From Calliphora vicina (taxonomy: Eukaryota > Arthropoda > Insecta > Diptera > Calliphoridae): a DNA stretch of 64,000 nt. The stretch is taken from the NCBI RefSeq assembly GCF_958450345.1, contig NC_088781.1, forward strand, positions 78,691,797 to 78,755,796. Direction: 5' to 3'. A program made the translations under genes and the position numbers. The notes below the pieces were generated by a model that worked only from the letters and a program-made list of their open reading frames with translations, was not told the DNA's origin and searched no databases. Positions 32,501 to 43,160 of the stretch are shown one piece after another. How positions within the stretch are numbered: position 1 is the stretch's first letter; every line of letters starts with the position of its first letter.

Positions 32501-34549
32501 ATGTCTACGACTTCAAAAAAGGCTAAGGTTGAAAATGAAATTTATTCGTCTTTTTGTTTTAATCCCTTTAACAAAATGAAGCACAGATCATCAGATATGC
32601 GAAATATTTCCGACGGCTTATTAAAAAAATTCCCTACGCTGTCAAAACGATTGAAAATTTGTGGATCATGCAGGAAAGAGCTCGGAAAGTTGAACGAATT
32701 ACCGAATTTGAATAGTAATGAGCCTTGCGTTGAAGTTATTCCAGATGAAGACAAAAGTAATTCCGAGAATGAAGACAGAACTGTTGATGATGATGGTTAT
32801 TCTAACTTTTCAAATTCAACGAATGAGTGTCGAAACCAATACCATAAGGATGCAGTAGAAGTTCTTGAACAAATAAAAGAGAAATACAAAACGTCACAGA
32901 GTGAAGCTGAAAGAATTCAACTTCTCACGCTTGCTCCAAGAACATGGAGTTCTGCAAAAACAATGACTGAGTTTGGAACGTCTCAACGAAAAGCAAGAAT
33001 TGCTAAACAATTGGTTGCTGAGCATGGGATTCTCACACTCCCAAACAAAAAGAAGGGAAAAACTTTGGAGTGCGATACTAAATCTCTAATAACTCAGTTT
33101 TATCAGCGAGATGATATGAGTCGCCTGATGCCAGGGATGAAAGACTGGATGTCTGTACGAATCGATGGCAAGAAAGTTCAAATGCAGAAGAGAATGGTTC
33201 TCTGTAACCTGAATGAATTATTCGCAACATTTCAATCTGAATACGAGGATGTCAAAATTGGATTCACAAAATTTACACAACTGAGGCCAAAACATTGCGT
33301 TTTGGCAGGAAGCAGCGGAACTCACACAGTATGTGTTTGTATTTACCATGAAAATGTTAAATTGATGTTGAAGGAAATCAACTTAAATTACTTAAAAGAT
33401 GATTCATCAGAAGATTTACACCATTACCGCGATTGCCTTAAATTGACTATGTGCCCTAATGCTACAACTTCTTGCCACTTAGGTGAATGTTCGAATTGCC
33501 CGGAAACCACATCCATCAAAGAAAATTTAATCAACTCTTTTGATCGAGAATGTATTGAGGAGTTAAAATTTGAATCTTGGCTTCAGACTGAAAGATGCAC
33601 ACTGAAAACCATAATTTTAAATGTGGATGATTTCGTGGAAGAACTATGTAGAGGATTGCTAAATTTGAGAACCCATGACTTTTTAGTCAAAGAGCAGTGG
33701 TCATTCTTCAAGGACTTGAAAACACATTTGAAGTCTGGTGAATTCATTATTTCATTTGATTTCGCAGAGAACTATAAATATGTTCTTCAGGATTCCATAC
33801 AAGCATTCCACTTCAATAACGACCAAGCAACTATATTCACAGTAGTTATTTACTACATGAAAGAAGAAAACCTGGAACACAAAAGTATGGCAATCATATC
33901 CGACGATTTAAAACATGACACCGTTGCAGTTTATGAGTACCAGAAGATAATACTAAATTATCTAAAATCAAAATTTACAGTAGAAAAGGTATACTACGTT
34001 TCGGACGGAGCTCGTCAACATTTTAAAAACAAAAGTAGCTTCGCAAATCTTACAGCTCATGAAAAAGATTTTGGAATGCCAGCTGAGTGGCATTTTCATC
34101 CTACTGCTCATGGTAAAGGAGCATGTGATGGTATTGGAGCAAACCTCAAAAGAAATTCAGCGAAGTATAGCCTCCAGTGCTCTCATCAAGATCTCATCTT
34201 AGATGCGACTGCTTTATTCCATTGGGCAAAGAATTATTGTAAAGAAACTAAAATAGTTTTTAGTAGCAAAGAGGATCATGAGGAAACATTGTAAACACTA
34301 AAGAGCAGATTCGATGCTGCGGTAACAATCGATGGCACTGCTCAATACCATGATTTCATACCGCTTGTCGATGGAAGACTCAAATTAAAAAAGTTTTCTG
34401 CATCTACTCAATGCGATTTCTTTCCAAAGCCAAAAAAGAAGCCAGCAGCGAAATCAGTAGCTGAATCTAATAACGCCAAGAAAGGATTGACAAAAAAAAA
34501 CCAGCTAATAAAGGTGAGAAATAAGGAGGATAAAAGTATGGATGTTTGA
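32501..34549 (+). pseudogene. Transposase of the long-TIR element, one premature stop
   Basis: An ATG-initiated frame of 597 codons ends at TAA 34292-34294. The same frame then stays open for another 84 codons to TGA 34547-34549, ending in a Lys-rich tail. The ancestral protein was therefore about 682 residues, with one nonsense change. An N-terminal zinc-like pair (CGSCRKE, residue about 56) and a Cys cluster near residues 322-335 precede the catalytic-looking region. That region has DFAENY (about 420), YVSDGARQHFKNK (about 500) and HGKGACDGIG (about 540), a DDE/D-like spacing. It is a recognisable animal transposon family, but I cannot name the superfamily with certainty. Confidence 0.78.
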
Positions 34550-34810
34550 AAATTTAAAAACTTCATAAATTAAGTGTAAAAATAGTTATTATATAAATTG
34601 AACTATTGTGACTAAGATTAAATTTTACTAAATTATTCATATTTTTATTATTATTATTATATATTAAATTAATTATTATTACAAATAAATAACAAAATTA
34701 AATTATTCAACATTTCCATAGAAAAAAAGTGATTTTTATTCCTGAGGTTAACATATTATGGGTATTACAGTATCGAGGCTATGAAATTTTAGTTGGGTAT
34801 GTTACATACC

Positions 34811-36552
34811 CAGATTTTGGGGGTGGAAAATTAATAGCGGTCGGCCTCATATTGCACCCCTCCAGTGGCTATTATCGGTCAGTTGTTGTGGTTTTTATTT
34901 TTAAGGTTTTAGAAACACTTACACACAAATATGAAAAAAATCAATTTAAAAACATTTGTCTTGAGCTACAAAACATTTATTTTGATAGATATCCCACTCG
35001 CATCCCACTAAGCGACCAAGAAGGTTTTAAAGGAAAAGACCTAAGCTTTCTTTTGAGAAAAAAAATTAATAAAAAAAGAGTCCATTTTGGAAAAAAAAGT
35101 CAAAAAGGTTTTTGATTTTTCAAAAAAAAGTAAAAATTGTATGTCTTGAGTTACAAAACATTTTTTTTATAGATATCCCACTCGCATCCCACTAAGCGAC
35201 AAAAAGGGTGTTAAAGGAAAACACATAAGCTTTCTTCTAGTGTTTATAAACCGGTTAACCGGTTAACCGAAAAACCGGTTTTTCTTCGAAATCTCGGTTT
35301 TTTGCGAACCGGTTAATTTAAAATGTTGATTTTCGGTTAACCGGTTTATCCGGTTTTTATCACTCGGTTAACCGGTTTTTAAAATTTAGGTTTAAAATTA
35401 AGAAATCTCATGGTTTTGTGCATCTTAGTGTACAAAGTCCATTTCAGAAATAACAACGTTCCAAAATCCATAATTTGAAATATTTTGAAATCTGATAATG
35501 GAGTTTTATTAATTATTTGGTATGATTTATATTATAAATTTTATAATGACAAATAATCACAGTTAAGAAGAAGTGCGTTTGCATCTTATAGGTCCTTTTT
35601 TGCGACTTGCTACATTTTTTGTTCCATATCAGAAAAATTTAATGAATAAACCAATAATTAAAACAAGTATATTATATATTTAGTAACATATTTATACACA
35701 ATTCCATTTGACTGAGATAATAATTTTGAAATTTTTACAAAATAAAATGGACTTAGCACTTTTGTATATTCATATGTATTTAATATTAACCATTCCTGAC
35801 TACTAAAAACTATAAATTTTAAAGCTGTATATACTTTATTGGACATTTTATGTTTTCTACATATATATGACGGTTAACCGGTTTAACCGGTTTTTTCGAT
35901 GTCGGTTAACCGAAAAACCGGTTTTCTAAAAAAGCCCAATTTTCGGTTAACCGACAAACCGGTTTTTTAAAAAGTCGGTTTTTTATAAACACTACTTTCT
36001 TCTGAGCAAAAAAAAAATTAAAAAATGGGTCCATTTTTTTAAAAAAAGTCAACAAAGTTTTTGATTTTGCAAAAAAATTCAAAAATTTTAAATCTTGAGT
36101 TACAAAATATTTTTTTGATAGATATCCCACTCGCATCCCACTAAGCGACCATATAGGTCGCATAGGAAAAGACCTAAGCTTTCTTAAAAAAAATAAAAAG
36201 GGCCCATTTTGAAAAAAAGTCAAAAATATTTTTGATTTAAAAAAAAAAATAAAAAATATTTTATTAAATTTTTTAAATTTTTTTTTTCGAAAGATTGCAT
36301 AAATAGCTATCTAAACTATTTGGGACACATTTTGCTAAGAACAATAGGTAATAAGTTATATGGATAAAAAAAACACCTGTTTGGCCAAAATGTCAAATTT
36401 TGACCTCCTATAACTCAGAGAGTTCTTGACCGATCTTGTTGAAAAATGGTGTCCGAATTACTATCCAATAGAACTAACATTGGTGCAAATTTCATCGCGA
36501 TCGGAAGACATCGATTTCAAAAGTTGGTTGTTCACTTGACGTGAAATGCAGC
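34811..36552. repeat. Right terminal inverted repeat, split by a hAT MITE
   Basis: Reverse complement of 31108-32044, starting ATTTTGGGGGTGG at 34811. The subterminal unit ATATCCCACTCGCATCCCAC occurs at about 34988, 35172 and 36121. A 757-bp hAT MITE with its 8-bp duplication sits at 35238-36002. The last bases diverge from the left end. Confidence 0.8.
35238..35994. mobile_element. hAT MITE rich in AACCGGTTAACC
   Basis: The ends TAGTGTTTATAAA and TTTATAAACACTA are perfect inverted repeats. CTTTCTTC is duplicated on both sides (35230-35237 and 35995-36002). TAGTG ends with an 8-bp duplication mark hAT. Both subterminal regions (about 35250-35380 and 35875-35965) carry many overlapping copies of AACCGGTTAACC-like palindromes, plausible transposase-binding sites. 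No coding sequence. A truncated relative lies at 10925-11200. Confidence 0.9.
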
Positions 36553-36905
36553 AAAAGTTTTAAAAATGAAAAATTTTCATTTTGTCTTCTAGCTGCAACG
36601 TAAAATATTTTGTAAGGCAAAATATTTTTGGAAAAACTGCGACAAATATTTCTACCATGAAGCTTGTGGATATATGGAATTCGTAAATAGCATTTTTATT
36701 TTTAGTATGTATACAATGAAATATAATCTTGTTAAATACTTGTTTTGTTTTTATTTTTTTTATTTAATATTATTCAAATAAAAGCGTCCTTTCGCGTTAA
36801 TAAAAAACAGGTGTAATTTATATTTATTTCCCGATAAAAACATTAGATTTACGAATTAACTCGGAGTAAAAATAAAACACGTCCAATCTCAATCACAGTC
36901 GACAT
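36553..36905 (-). mobile_element. Probable 5' UTR of Jockey-B
   Basis: Read on the - strand, this begins near a GGACGTG box (plus 36884-36890) followed by T-rich sequence. It then reads TAACGCGAAAGGACGC, closely resembling the Jockey-A1 5' UTR (TAACGCGAATGGACGC near 8455-8440, after its own GGACGTG). It has the right orientation and order to be the upstream part of the Jockey-B ORF1 found at 18.5-19.9 kb. It is separated from that ORF1 by the long-TIR transposon and the provirus. The similarity is patchy, so this link is an inference. Confidence 0.5.
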
Positions 36906-37142
36906 GATTCAATATCTATTACCAAAAATTATGTTCTTTTCTATATTAAAATGGATCGTTTTTGTATCATAATGTTCTTTTTAATATTGTCTATTAAGTT
37001 AATTTTTAGTGATCTTTGAAAATTAAAATGAGCATAATTCGATAGTAATGTAATTTGTTTTGTAAAATGTTTTTTCTATGCTGAATAACATTTTTGCGGC
37101 ACAAAGTAGACACATTTTAGTAGTATACATATCGAAAATATA

Positions 37143-38239
37143 ACTTCCAATTGCAGGGATATCATTAGTTTACCTACAATCTGTTGGGAAAAGCTTTACT
37201 GGTGATCTGGCCTAAGCAACCAGCTAAATGCGCAAAAGTTTCGCTTTTACTCTACTGGAAATTTGTTGATCACTGTGGGTGATTTTATATGTGTATCAAA
37301 AATGACCGCTTCCCGAATCGTTCAACAAGTTTCAGATGCAATATCTGGCTTAAGACCAAAATATATACAATTTCCAAAGACCCTTGATGAGATGAAAGAA
37401 GTATCAACAAATTTTTATAAAATTGCAAAATTTCCCCGGTGTTGTCAAAATACGTTGTCCTGGTATACTTAGGCCCTAATTTTGTAAATCACGTCACCAA
37501 AGTGATGTTTATGTACAAAGCAAAAACTACATTTCACACATTTTAAAAATTTGTTTTTGTTTTCTGTACACAATTTTCAAATTATGAAAGGTAAATCAAC
37601 GCTTGAATTTTTGTGCGTTTGTTTGGTTCACAATTTGTACATAAAACAAAAACAATTTTTTGAAATGTGTGAATTGTTGTTTTTGCTTTGCACATAAATA
37701 TCCCTTGGTGACGTGATTTACAAAATTAGGGCCTTAATATACATATCATTATTTGAAAACAATTACTTCTTAATTATATCGATTTTAGTGGGTTCTATTG
37801 GCGATAAAAGTCTTAAAGTATTAGATATTGTAGCAAGATGGCCAGGGTCCATGCATGGTCCACTATTTTTAACAGCTCTTCAATTAAAACTTTTTTGGAA
37901 AGTGACGAATTTAAAAATTTTCATATTGTTGCTGATAAAGGATGCGGTTTAAAAACGTATTGTTTAACGCCCATTTCATCTCCATCTACAGAGTCGGAAA
38001 TACTTTATAATGAAAGCATAATAAGAACTCGAAATGTGGTTGAAAGAAAATATGGTGTAATAAAAAGAAGATTTCCTGTTTTAGCTTTAGGGATGGCTTT
38101 GAAAACTTGCACACTGATGAATATTATTGTTGCATGTTCAGTGCTACATAATATTGCTATTGATGTCAATGAAATTTTGCAAATATTAGTTCTGATATTC
38201 TTGAAGCATTTTAAAATGATATTGAACGTGACAAAATGA
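37143..38239 (+). pseudogene. Harbinger (HARBI1-like) transposase, broken
   Basis: Segments include ITVGDFICVSKMTASRIVQQ (the helix-turn-helix-like region typical of HARBI1) near 37263-37330. DDE_Tnp_4-type motifs follow: ARWPGSMHGP, VADKGCGLK (second Asp) near 37935, and RNVVERKYGVIKRRFPVL (the Glu region) near 38030-38085. A MITE at 37472-37734 replaces part of the middle. Stops lie in the 5' part (37200-37240), and a frameshift falls near 37850. In active elements this protein cuts at TWA targets together with the Myb-like partner. Confidence 0.8.
37472..37734. mobile_element. Harbinger-type MITE inside the Harbinger transposase
   Basis: GGCCCTAATTTTGTAAATC at the left and its reverse complement at the right extend to inverted repeats of about 75 bp. 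TTA is present on both sides (37469-37471 and 37735-37737). A TTA target duplication is characteristic of PIF/Harbinger. Length 263 bp, no coding potential. Confidence 0.85.
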
Positions 38240-39387
38240 AGTTTTAATAAAATTTGGTTTCTTTTAAACAAATTAATATACATCTTATATATAAATAGGC
38301 CTCACGTTTTTTTGTGGTACACTTTTAAGTATGTTATTGTCCACCAATATTGGTGAAACCTATATGGTTTAAAAGATTATTTTCTCTAGATGTGCACAAT
38401 ATATTTTTTTTAAAAAATTCTTTCCATAAAAGTGTTAAAAAGCGTTTTAAATTTGCTTGAAAAACAACAACAACAAGTTTATGCACATCTAAATTTGTAC
38501 ACAAACGTGAAAAATATTTTTGCGTATACTCAAAGTAACTGTATAATTTTGTTATTAGTGGTCGAATTTTGACCACCAGGCGATCCTAGTATGTAAATAA
38601 ATTTGCCCAATCTAATTTAATAGGCGTAAGTATAACATAAAGTATGAAATAATGGTTGGCATGTCCCATTATATGATACCCTATACCAGTTGGGTTAGGC
38701 CCTATAATAAAAAACTTTTCATCGGATTTTATACTAATAGCAATATGTCGGTTTTATCACCTTTACGCGTGTGAATAAATATTTTTATATATCCCATTGT
38801 ACGACATTTTTACGCGATTAATTAAAAATAAAGGAAGTGGTCTTATATGTCTAGAGTAAGTCAATTAAGAAATAAATTTTTAAAGGTACACCATATTTAT
38901 AGGTCCTATTGTCTCTATGGTCCAAACTTTATAATATATTTTCTGAACAATGTACCTACATCAAACTGATCTTGAATAATTTCATCAAGTTATCTTAAAA
39001 ATTGAGTTGTGCATTATGCACACATGGACAGAAAAGTCTTTGTCGACTCAAAAACTGATCCCATTGGTCAATTGCGACCATTCAAATGGTAGTTGGACCA
39101 ATACTTTTAGGCGTTTCATGCATCACTAGACAAAAAAATATTCACAAATTGTGTACTCCAACAATTTTTCATTAAATTACGAAGTTAAGTGGAGTAATTA
39201 ACATCGTTACAATCTATTAATATGTTTATAAATTAGCGAATATTAATATTTATGTTATTTAATTTGCAGTTCTGCATTGAAGATTCTTAATTTTTAATTC
39301 ACAAAGCTTCTGCTGGTCACAAAGTTCAATTTGCTGTTTTGTTAGTATTAATTGGCTTTCCTTTATATGTTTCTCAATGTTTCCATT
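38240..39387. other. Non-coding spacer within the Harbinger region
   Basis: No gene was seen. A 53-bp segment at 38281-38333 (containing GTGGTACACTTTTAAGTATG) recurs with few changes at 46195-46248, so it belongs to some dispersed repeat. Confidence 0.45.
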
Positions 39388-39970
39388 CTAAGAATTTATT
39401 ACTTGAAGTTTTTGATTCATTTTTGTACGTAAATCCTTTGGGCAGTATTGTTGCCATTTCGAAGATGTTTTTTGAATATCCAAAGAAGTGTTTTTATCCT
39501 CACTTTGACTAACAATTTCTATATCATCTGATTCATCCACAGTATCTATTTCTTCTTCTACAATTACGTCATCTAGGATATTTTCATTACTTTTGGCAGA
39601 ATCACTGTCATAAATATTACTCATTCCAGTGATTCCTTCCTCAAATAACAATGAAGATAGGAGTTCTTCTGAATCATTCAGTTTATTGATCAAAAATGGC
39701 CCACCCCCTGTACCGATAATATTTTTCTTGTTCTCAGCTTTTTTCTTTCCCAAAGTTGGCTTTAAATTGTGATACTTGTCTTTCAATTCTTTTGTTGTTC
39801 TTGTACCATTTGAAGATAATGCATTGTACCTTATGCTTCATCTTTCTCTGCAATAGTTGAACCGTCTGTTCGTGTATTTTCTATTATATGCTTTTTTTCT
39901 GCAACAAGCTCCACCAAAAGACTTTGATCAGCTTGTGAAAAATTAGTGGTTCGTTTTCTATTAATGCTAA
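39388..39970 (-). pseudogene. Harbinger Myb/SANT-like accessory protein, broken
   Basis: On the - strand, RTTNFSQADQSLLVELVAEK (about 39960-39900) leads by frameshift into KDKYHNLKPTLGKKKAE and GTGGGPF. This is the typical sequence pattern of the Myb-like DNA-binding protein of Harbinger elements. An acidic C-terminal half follows, ending at 39388. It lies convergent to the transposase, as is common. A stop near 39838 and a frameshift around 39790-39840 break it. Confidence 0.75.
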
Positions 39971-40077
39971 TTAATATTTGTAAAGAAAAAATATTTATAA
40001 ACTATTTTAGCTGTATATTATTGATTTCCTTATCCAGATTTTTCCATTTTTTTATATTTTTAATAAATTTTACAAAT

Positions 40078-41056
40078 GGGGCATTTCATGTCAAGTGAAC
40101 CAACTTTTGAAATCGATGTCTTCCGATCGGGATGAAATTTGCACCAAGGTTAGCTCTATTGGATAGTAACTCAGACACAATTTTTCAACAACATCGGTCG
40201 AGAACTCTCTGAGTTATAGGGGGTAAAATTTTGACAATTTGGTCAAACAGGGGTTTTTTCTTATCCATGTAACTTATTACCTATTGTTCTTAGCAAAATG
40301 TGTCCCAAATAGTATAGATAGCTATTTCTTCGATCTTTCGAAAAAAAATATTTAAAATAATATATTTTGTAACAATAATTTTAAGTCAAAAATTGTAAGT
40401 CTTGAGTTAAAAAATATTTATTTTGATAGATATCCCACTCGCATCCCACTAAGCGACCAAAAGGGTCTTCAAGGATAATATCTAAGCTTTTGTTTGACCT
40501 AAAAAAAAAGATTAAAAAAGGGTCCATTTTGAAAAAAAAGTCAACAAAGTTTTTGATTTTGCAAAAAAAGTCAAAAATTTTATGTTTTGAGTTACAAAAT
40601 ATTTATTTTGATAGATATCCCACTCGCATCCCACTAAGCGACCAAGTAGGTGTTCAAGGAAAATTTCTAAACTTTATTTTAAGAAAAAAAAAAAAAAAAA
40701 AAAAGGACCCATTTTAAAAAAAAGTCAAAAAAGTTTTTGATTTCGGAAAAAAAATATTAAAAATTTTTTATTTTTTTTTTAAATATTTTTTTTCGAAAGA
40801 TCGAAGAAATAGCTATCTATACTATTTGGGACACATTTTGCTAAGAACAATAGGTAATAAGTTACATGGATAAGAAAAAACCCCTGTTTGACCAAATTGT
40901 CAAAATTTTACCCCCTATAACTCAGAGAGTTCTCGACCGATGTTGTTGAAAAATTGTGTCTGAGTTACTATCCAATAGAGCTAACCTTGGTGCAAATTTC
41001 ATCCCGATCGGAAGACATCGATTTCAAAAGTTGGTTCACTTGACATGAAATGCCCC
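40078..41056. mobile_element. Fold-back MITE of the long-TIR family
   Basis: The ends GGGGCATTTCATGTCAAGTG and its reverse complement match the ends of the 31.1-36.6 kb transposon. AAAT flanks both sides (40074-40077 and 41057-41060), giving a 4-bp target duplication. Outer arms of about 270 bp are strongly inverted-repetitive. The middle has two direct copies of ATATCCCACTCGCATCCCAC (40428 and 40615). No transposase. It would be mobilised by the transposase of its larger relative. Confidence 0.88.
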
Positions 41057-41579
41057 AAATATATAAATGACATCAAATTGAAATTTCTAATTGTAGACTT
41101 TCTGACTTTCTACAATATGATTACTAAATCATAGCTTAAATAAAAATAAGTTACGCATAGAAAGTAAACAAAGTTTATTGAAATTTAAATATTGAAGATA
41201 AGTTACCGGCCCTAAATATAATTAAAATAATGATATAACTTAATTTAATATGTCTTTAATTAGAATATAAAATAAAAGAAGTATAAAATAAATTTCACTA
41301 ATTAATTCGAATACCTTGTTTAAAAAAATGCACTAGTTATTGCACTAACTCTTTATTTATTGACACACTTTTAATGAACACTTCAATTACAAATATAATT
41401 TAAATTTATCACTAATTATTTAATAAAACTTTATAAATTATATTTAGTTAAAAACACACACCTTTTATTTAACACAACCGATGATTTCAAAATTCATAAA
41501 TATACTGAGTATTGTCGTGTTCTTCTTCTTTCTTTTAAAATGTAAACAGTAAAAAGTCGATACTAATGTAATTTGTTAT
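41057..41579. other. AT-rich spacer
   Basis: No gene or repeat was recognised. Probably the remaining non-coding part of the Harbinger region. Confidence 0.35.
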
Positions 41580-41781
41580 TGTAAAATTTGTTACTAACCA
41601 AAACTTATATTCTTTTCTATACTAAAATGGATCGTTTTTGTATCATAATGTTCTTTTTAATATTGTCTATTAAGTTTATTTTTAGGGATCTTTGAAAATT
41701 AATGTAATGTAATTTGTTTTGTAAAATGTTTTTTATATGCTGAATAACATTTTTGCGACACAAAGTAGACACATTTTAGTA

Positions 41782-42124
41782 CACTAATACCCCGGTTTGC
41801 GTCGCTAATTGGGCCTGGAGAAACGCGACGCAAAACGAAGCACGATTTTCCATATATTTGTATTGATTTTCATTTAATTGGTTCCTAGATTCATAATTTT
41901 TGCTGCAAAAATAGATTTTTCAATACAAACTTTTTCATATTAACGACGGAAATCGAAGTACTAACGACGCAACTTCGAAGCCATTCGACGCAAACTGAAA
42001 CAAAAACAATGCAAATCGAAGCACTAACGACGCAACTTCGAAGCCATGCAACGCAAACTGGAACAAAATCGACACAACTTCGAAACCGACGCAGAACGAA
42101 GCGACGCAAACCGGGGTATTAGTG
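41782..42124. mobile_element. TA-flanked MITE with CG-containing ends
   Basis: CACTAATACCCCGGTTTGCG and its reverse complement bound 343 bp, with TA on both sides (41780-41781 and 42125-42126). The duplicated Harbinger block at 37.1 kb gives an approximate empty site (TTTTAGTAGTATAC). The interior includes repeats of an ACGACGCAACTTCGAAGCCAT-like unit near 41943-42060. A TA duplication suggests the Tc1/mariner group. Confidence 0.8.
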
Positions 42125-42233
42125 TATACATATCGAAAATATAACTTCCAATTGCAGGGATATCACTAGTTTACCTAAAATCTGTTGGGAAAAGCTTTAC
42201 TGGTGATCTGGCCTAAGCAACCGGCTAAATGCG

Positions 42234-43160
42234 CATTGGAACTAACTTATTCACCAACAATAAATTTAAGTAAATCTTACTAAAAAAACATTTTTTATTT
42301 TACTATTTGTGTGAACGAAAATTCGAATTTGAAAAACAGTAAAACTAGTAAAGAATATTGAGTAAACGAAACACATTTAATATGTAGTATGTATTTTCTG
42401 TATAAATATTAAAAAAGTTCTTGTCCAAACAATGTTAAATATAACACAGCATTTCTGCTGATGTTTGTATCGCTCAAAAATAATGGATAAATCGACTCAG
42501 AAAGTTATTAAAACATTGATGTCTTTCAGGCTGTCCATCTGCTGGCTGGTTTTCCATGTAAAACTTGTGGTTATTTTAAAAATACATAATTTAATATTAT
42601 TTGGCGCATGTTATTATTTTGGAACAAAGACGAAATCTATGATAATGAACGGTTCATTATTTCATCTAACGGTTACGGTTTTTTACCCGTAACTCAAGAT
42701 TTTGGAACTGTTTGGTAAATACCAGAAAAGAAATATAACTTCCCAGGTATTTCTACTTCATTCTTAGTTGTATCACTGAGCAAACAATTTGGGAGAACTA
42801 CAATATCCAGTTTAATATAATGGAATCAGTTTTCTTATTCGAGGTTACCGGAACCCTTTAGAAAATACTTAAAAACATATCGGGCCATCTAAAATCGGTT
42901 ACTATATTTTGATATCGAATATGCGATTTGAGAATTTTTGTCCTAAAGTTGAATTTCAACAATTTTCAATTTTTTTTCATTTAAAATATTTGATGAAAAG
43001 TTAGCTTTTCATAAAGTATAAATTCCTTAGAAATTTTTTACGATAACTTAAAAAGAAAAAATGTACTTTTTTCCCAAAAAATTTTCGAAAAATCGAATGC
43101 ATAAATTTTGGACTAGTCACCTCTCAGACCTATCCAAACTTGGCCAATTTTTAAAAAAAA
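42234..43160. other. Unassigned AT-rich sequence
   Basis: No convincing coding sequence or repeat structure was recognised. Short open frames (for example 42465-42692) have no family features. Confidence 0.4.

Larger units (their letters stand above)
31108..36552 (+). mobile_element. DNA transposon with about 0.94-kb TIRs and a DDE-type transposase
   Basis: Left arm 31108-32044 and right arm 34811-36552 (interrupted by a hAT MITE) are inverted copies. The outer end reads GGGGCATTTCACGTCAAGTG. The right outer end has lost its last few bases (TGCAGC instead of TGCCCC), so no target duplication is visible here. The related MITE at 40078-41056 has AAAT on both sides. Long TIRs, GGG ends, a 4-bp duplication and this transposase type fit a Sola-like element. 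That is an inference; the family could also be unnamed. Confidence 0.8.
36906..42233. mobile_element. PIF/Harbinger transposon remnant with internal direct duplication
   Basis: This contains a + strand Harbinger transposase remnant (about 37143-38239) and a - strand Myb-like remnant (about 39388-39970), the usual two-gene set of this superfamily. The stretch 36906-37232 recurs in direct orientation at about 41580-42233, apart from a 343-bp insert. Three MITEs interrupt it (37472-37734, 40078-41056 and 41782-42124). Terminal repeats of the whole element were not identified, so the limits follow the duplicated block. Confidence 0.6.

Noticed and set aside
41891..42109. Open frame with repeating VCVAWLRSCVVS-like residues
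   Set aside because: It is the antisense reading of the internal ACGACGCAACTTCGAAGCCAT repeats of the TA-flanked MITE, not a gene.
42465..42692. 75-codon hydrophobic open frame
   Set aside because: No motif, no codon signature and no splice context; expected by chance in AT-rich DNA.
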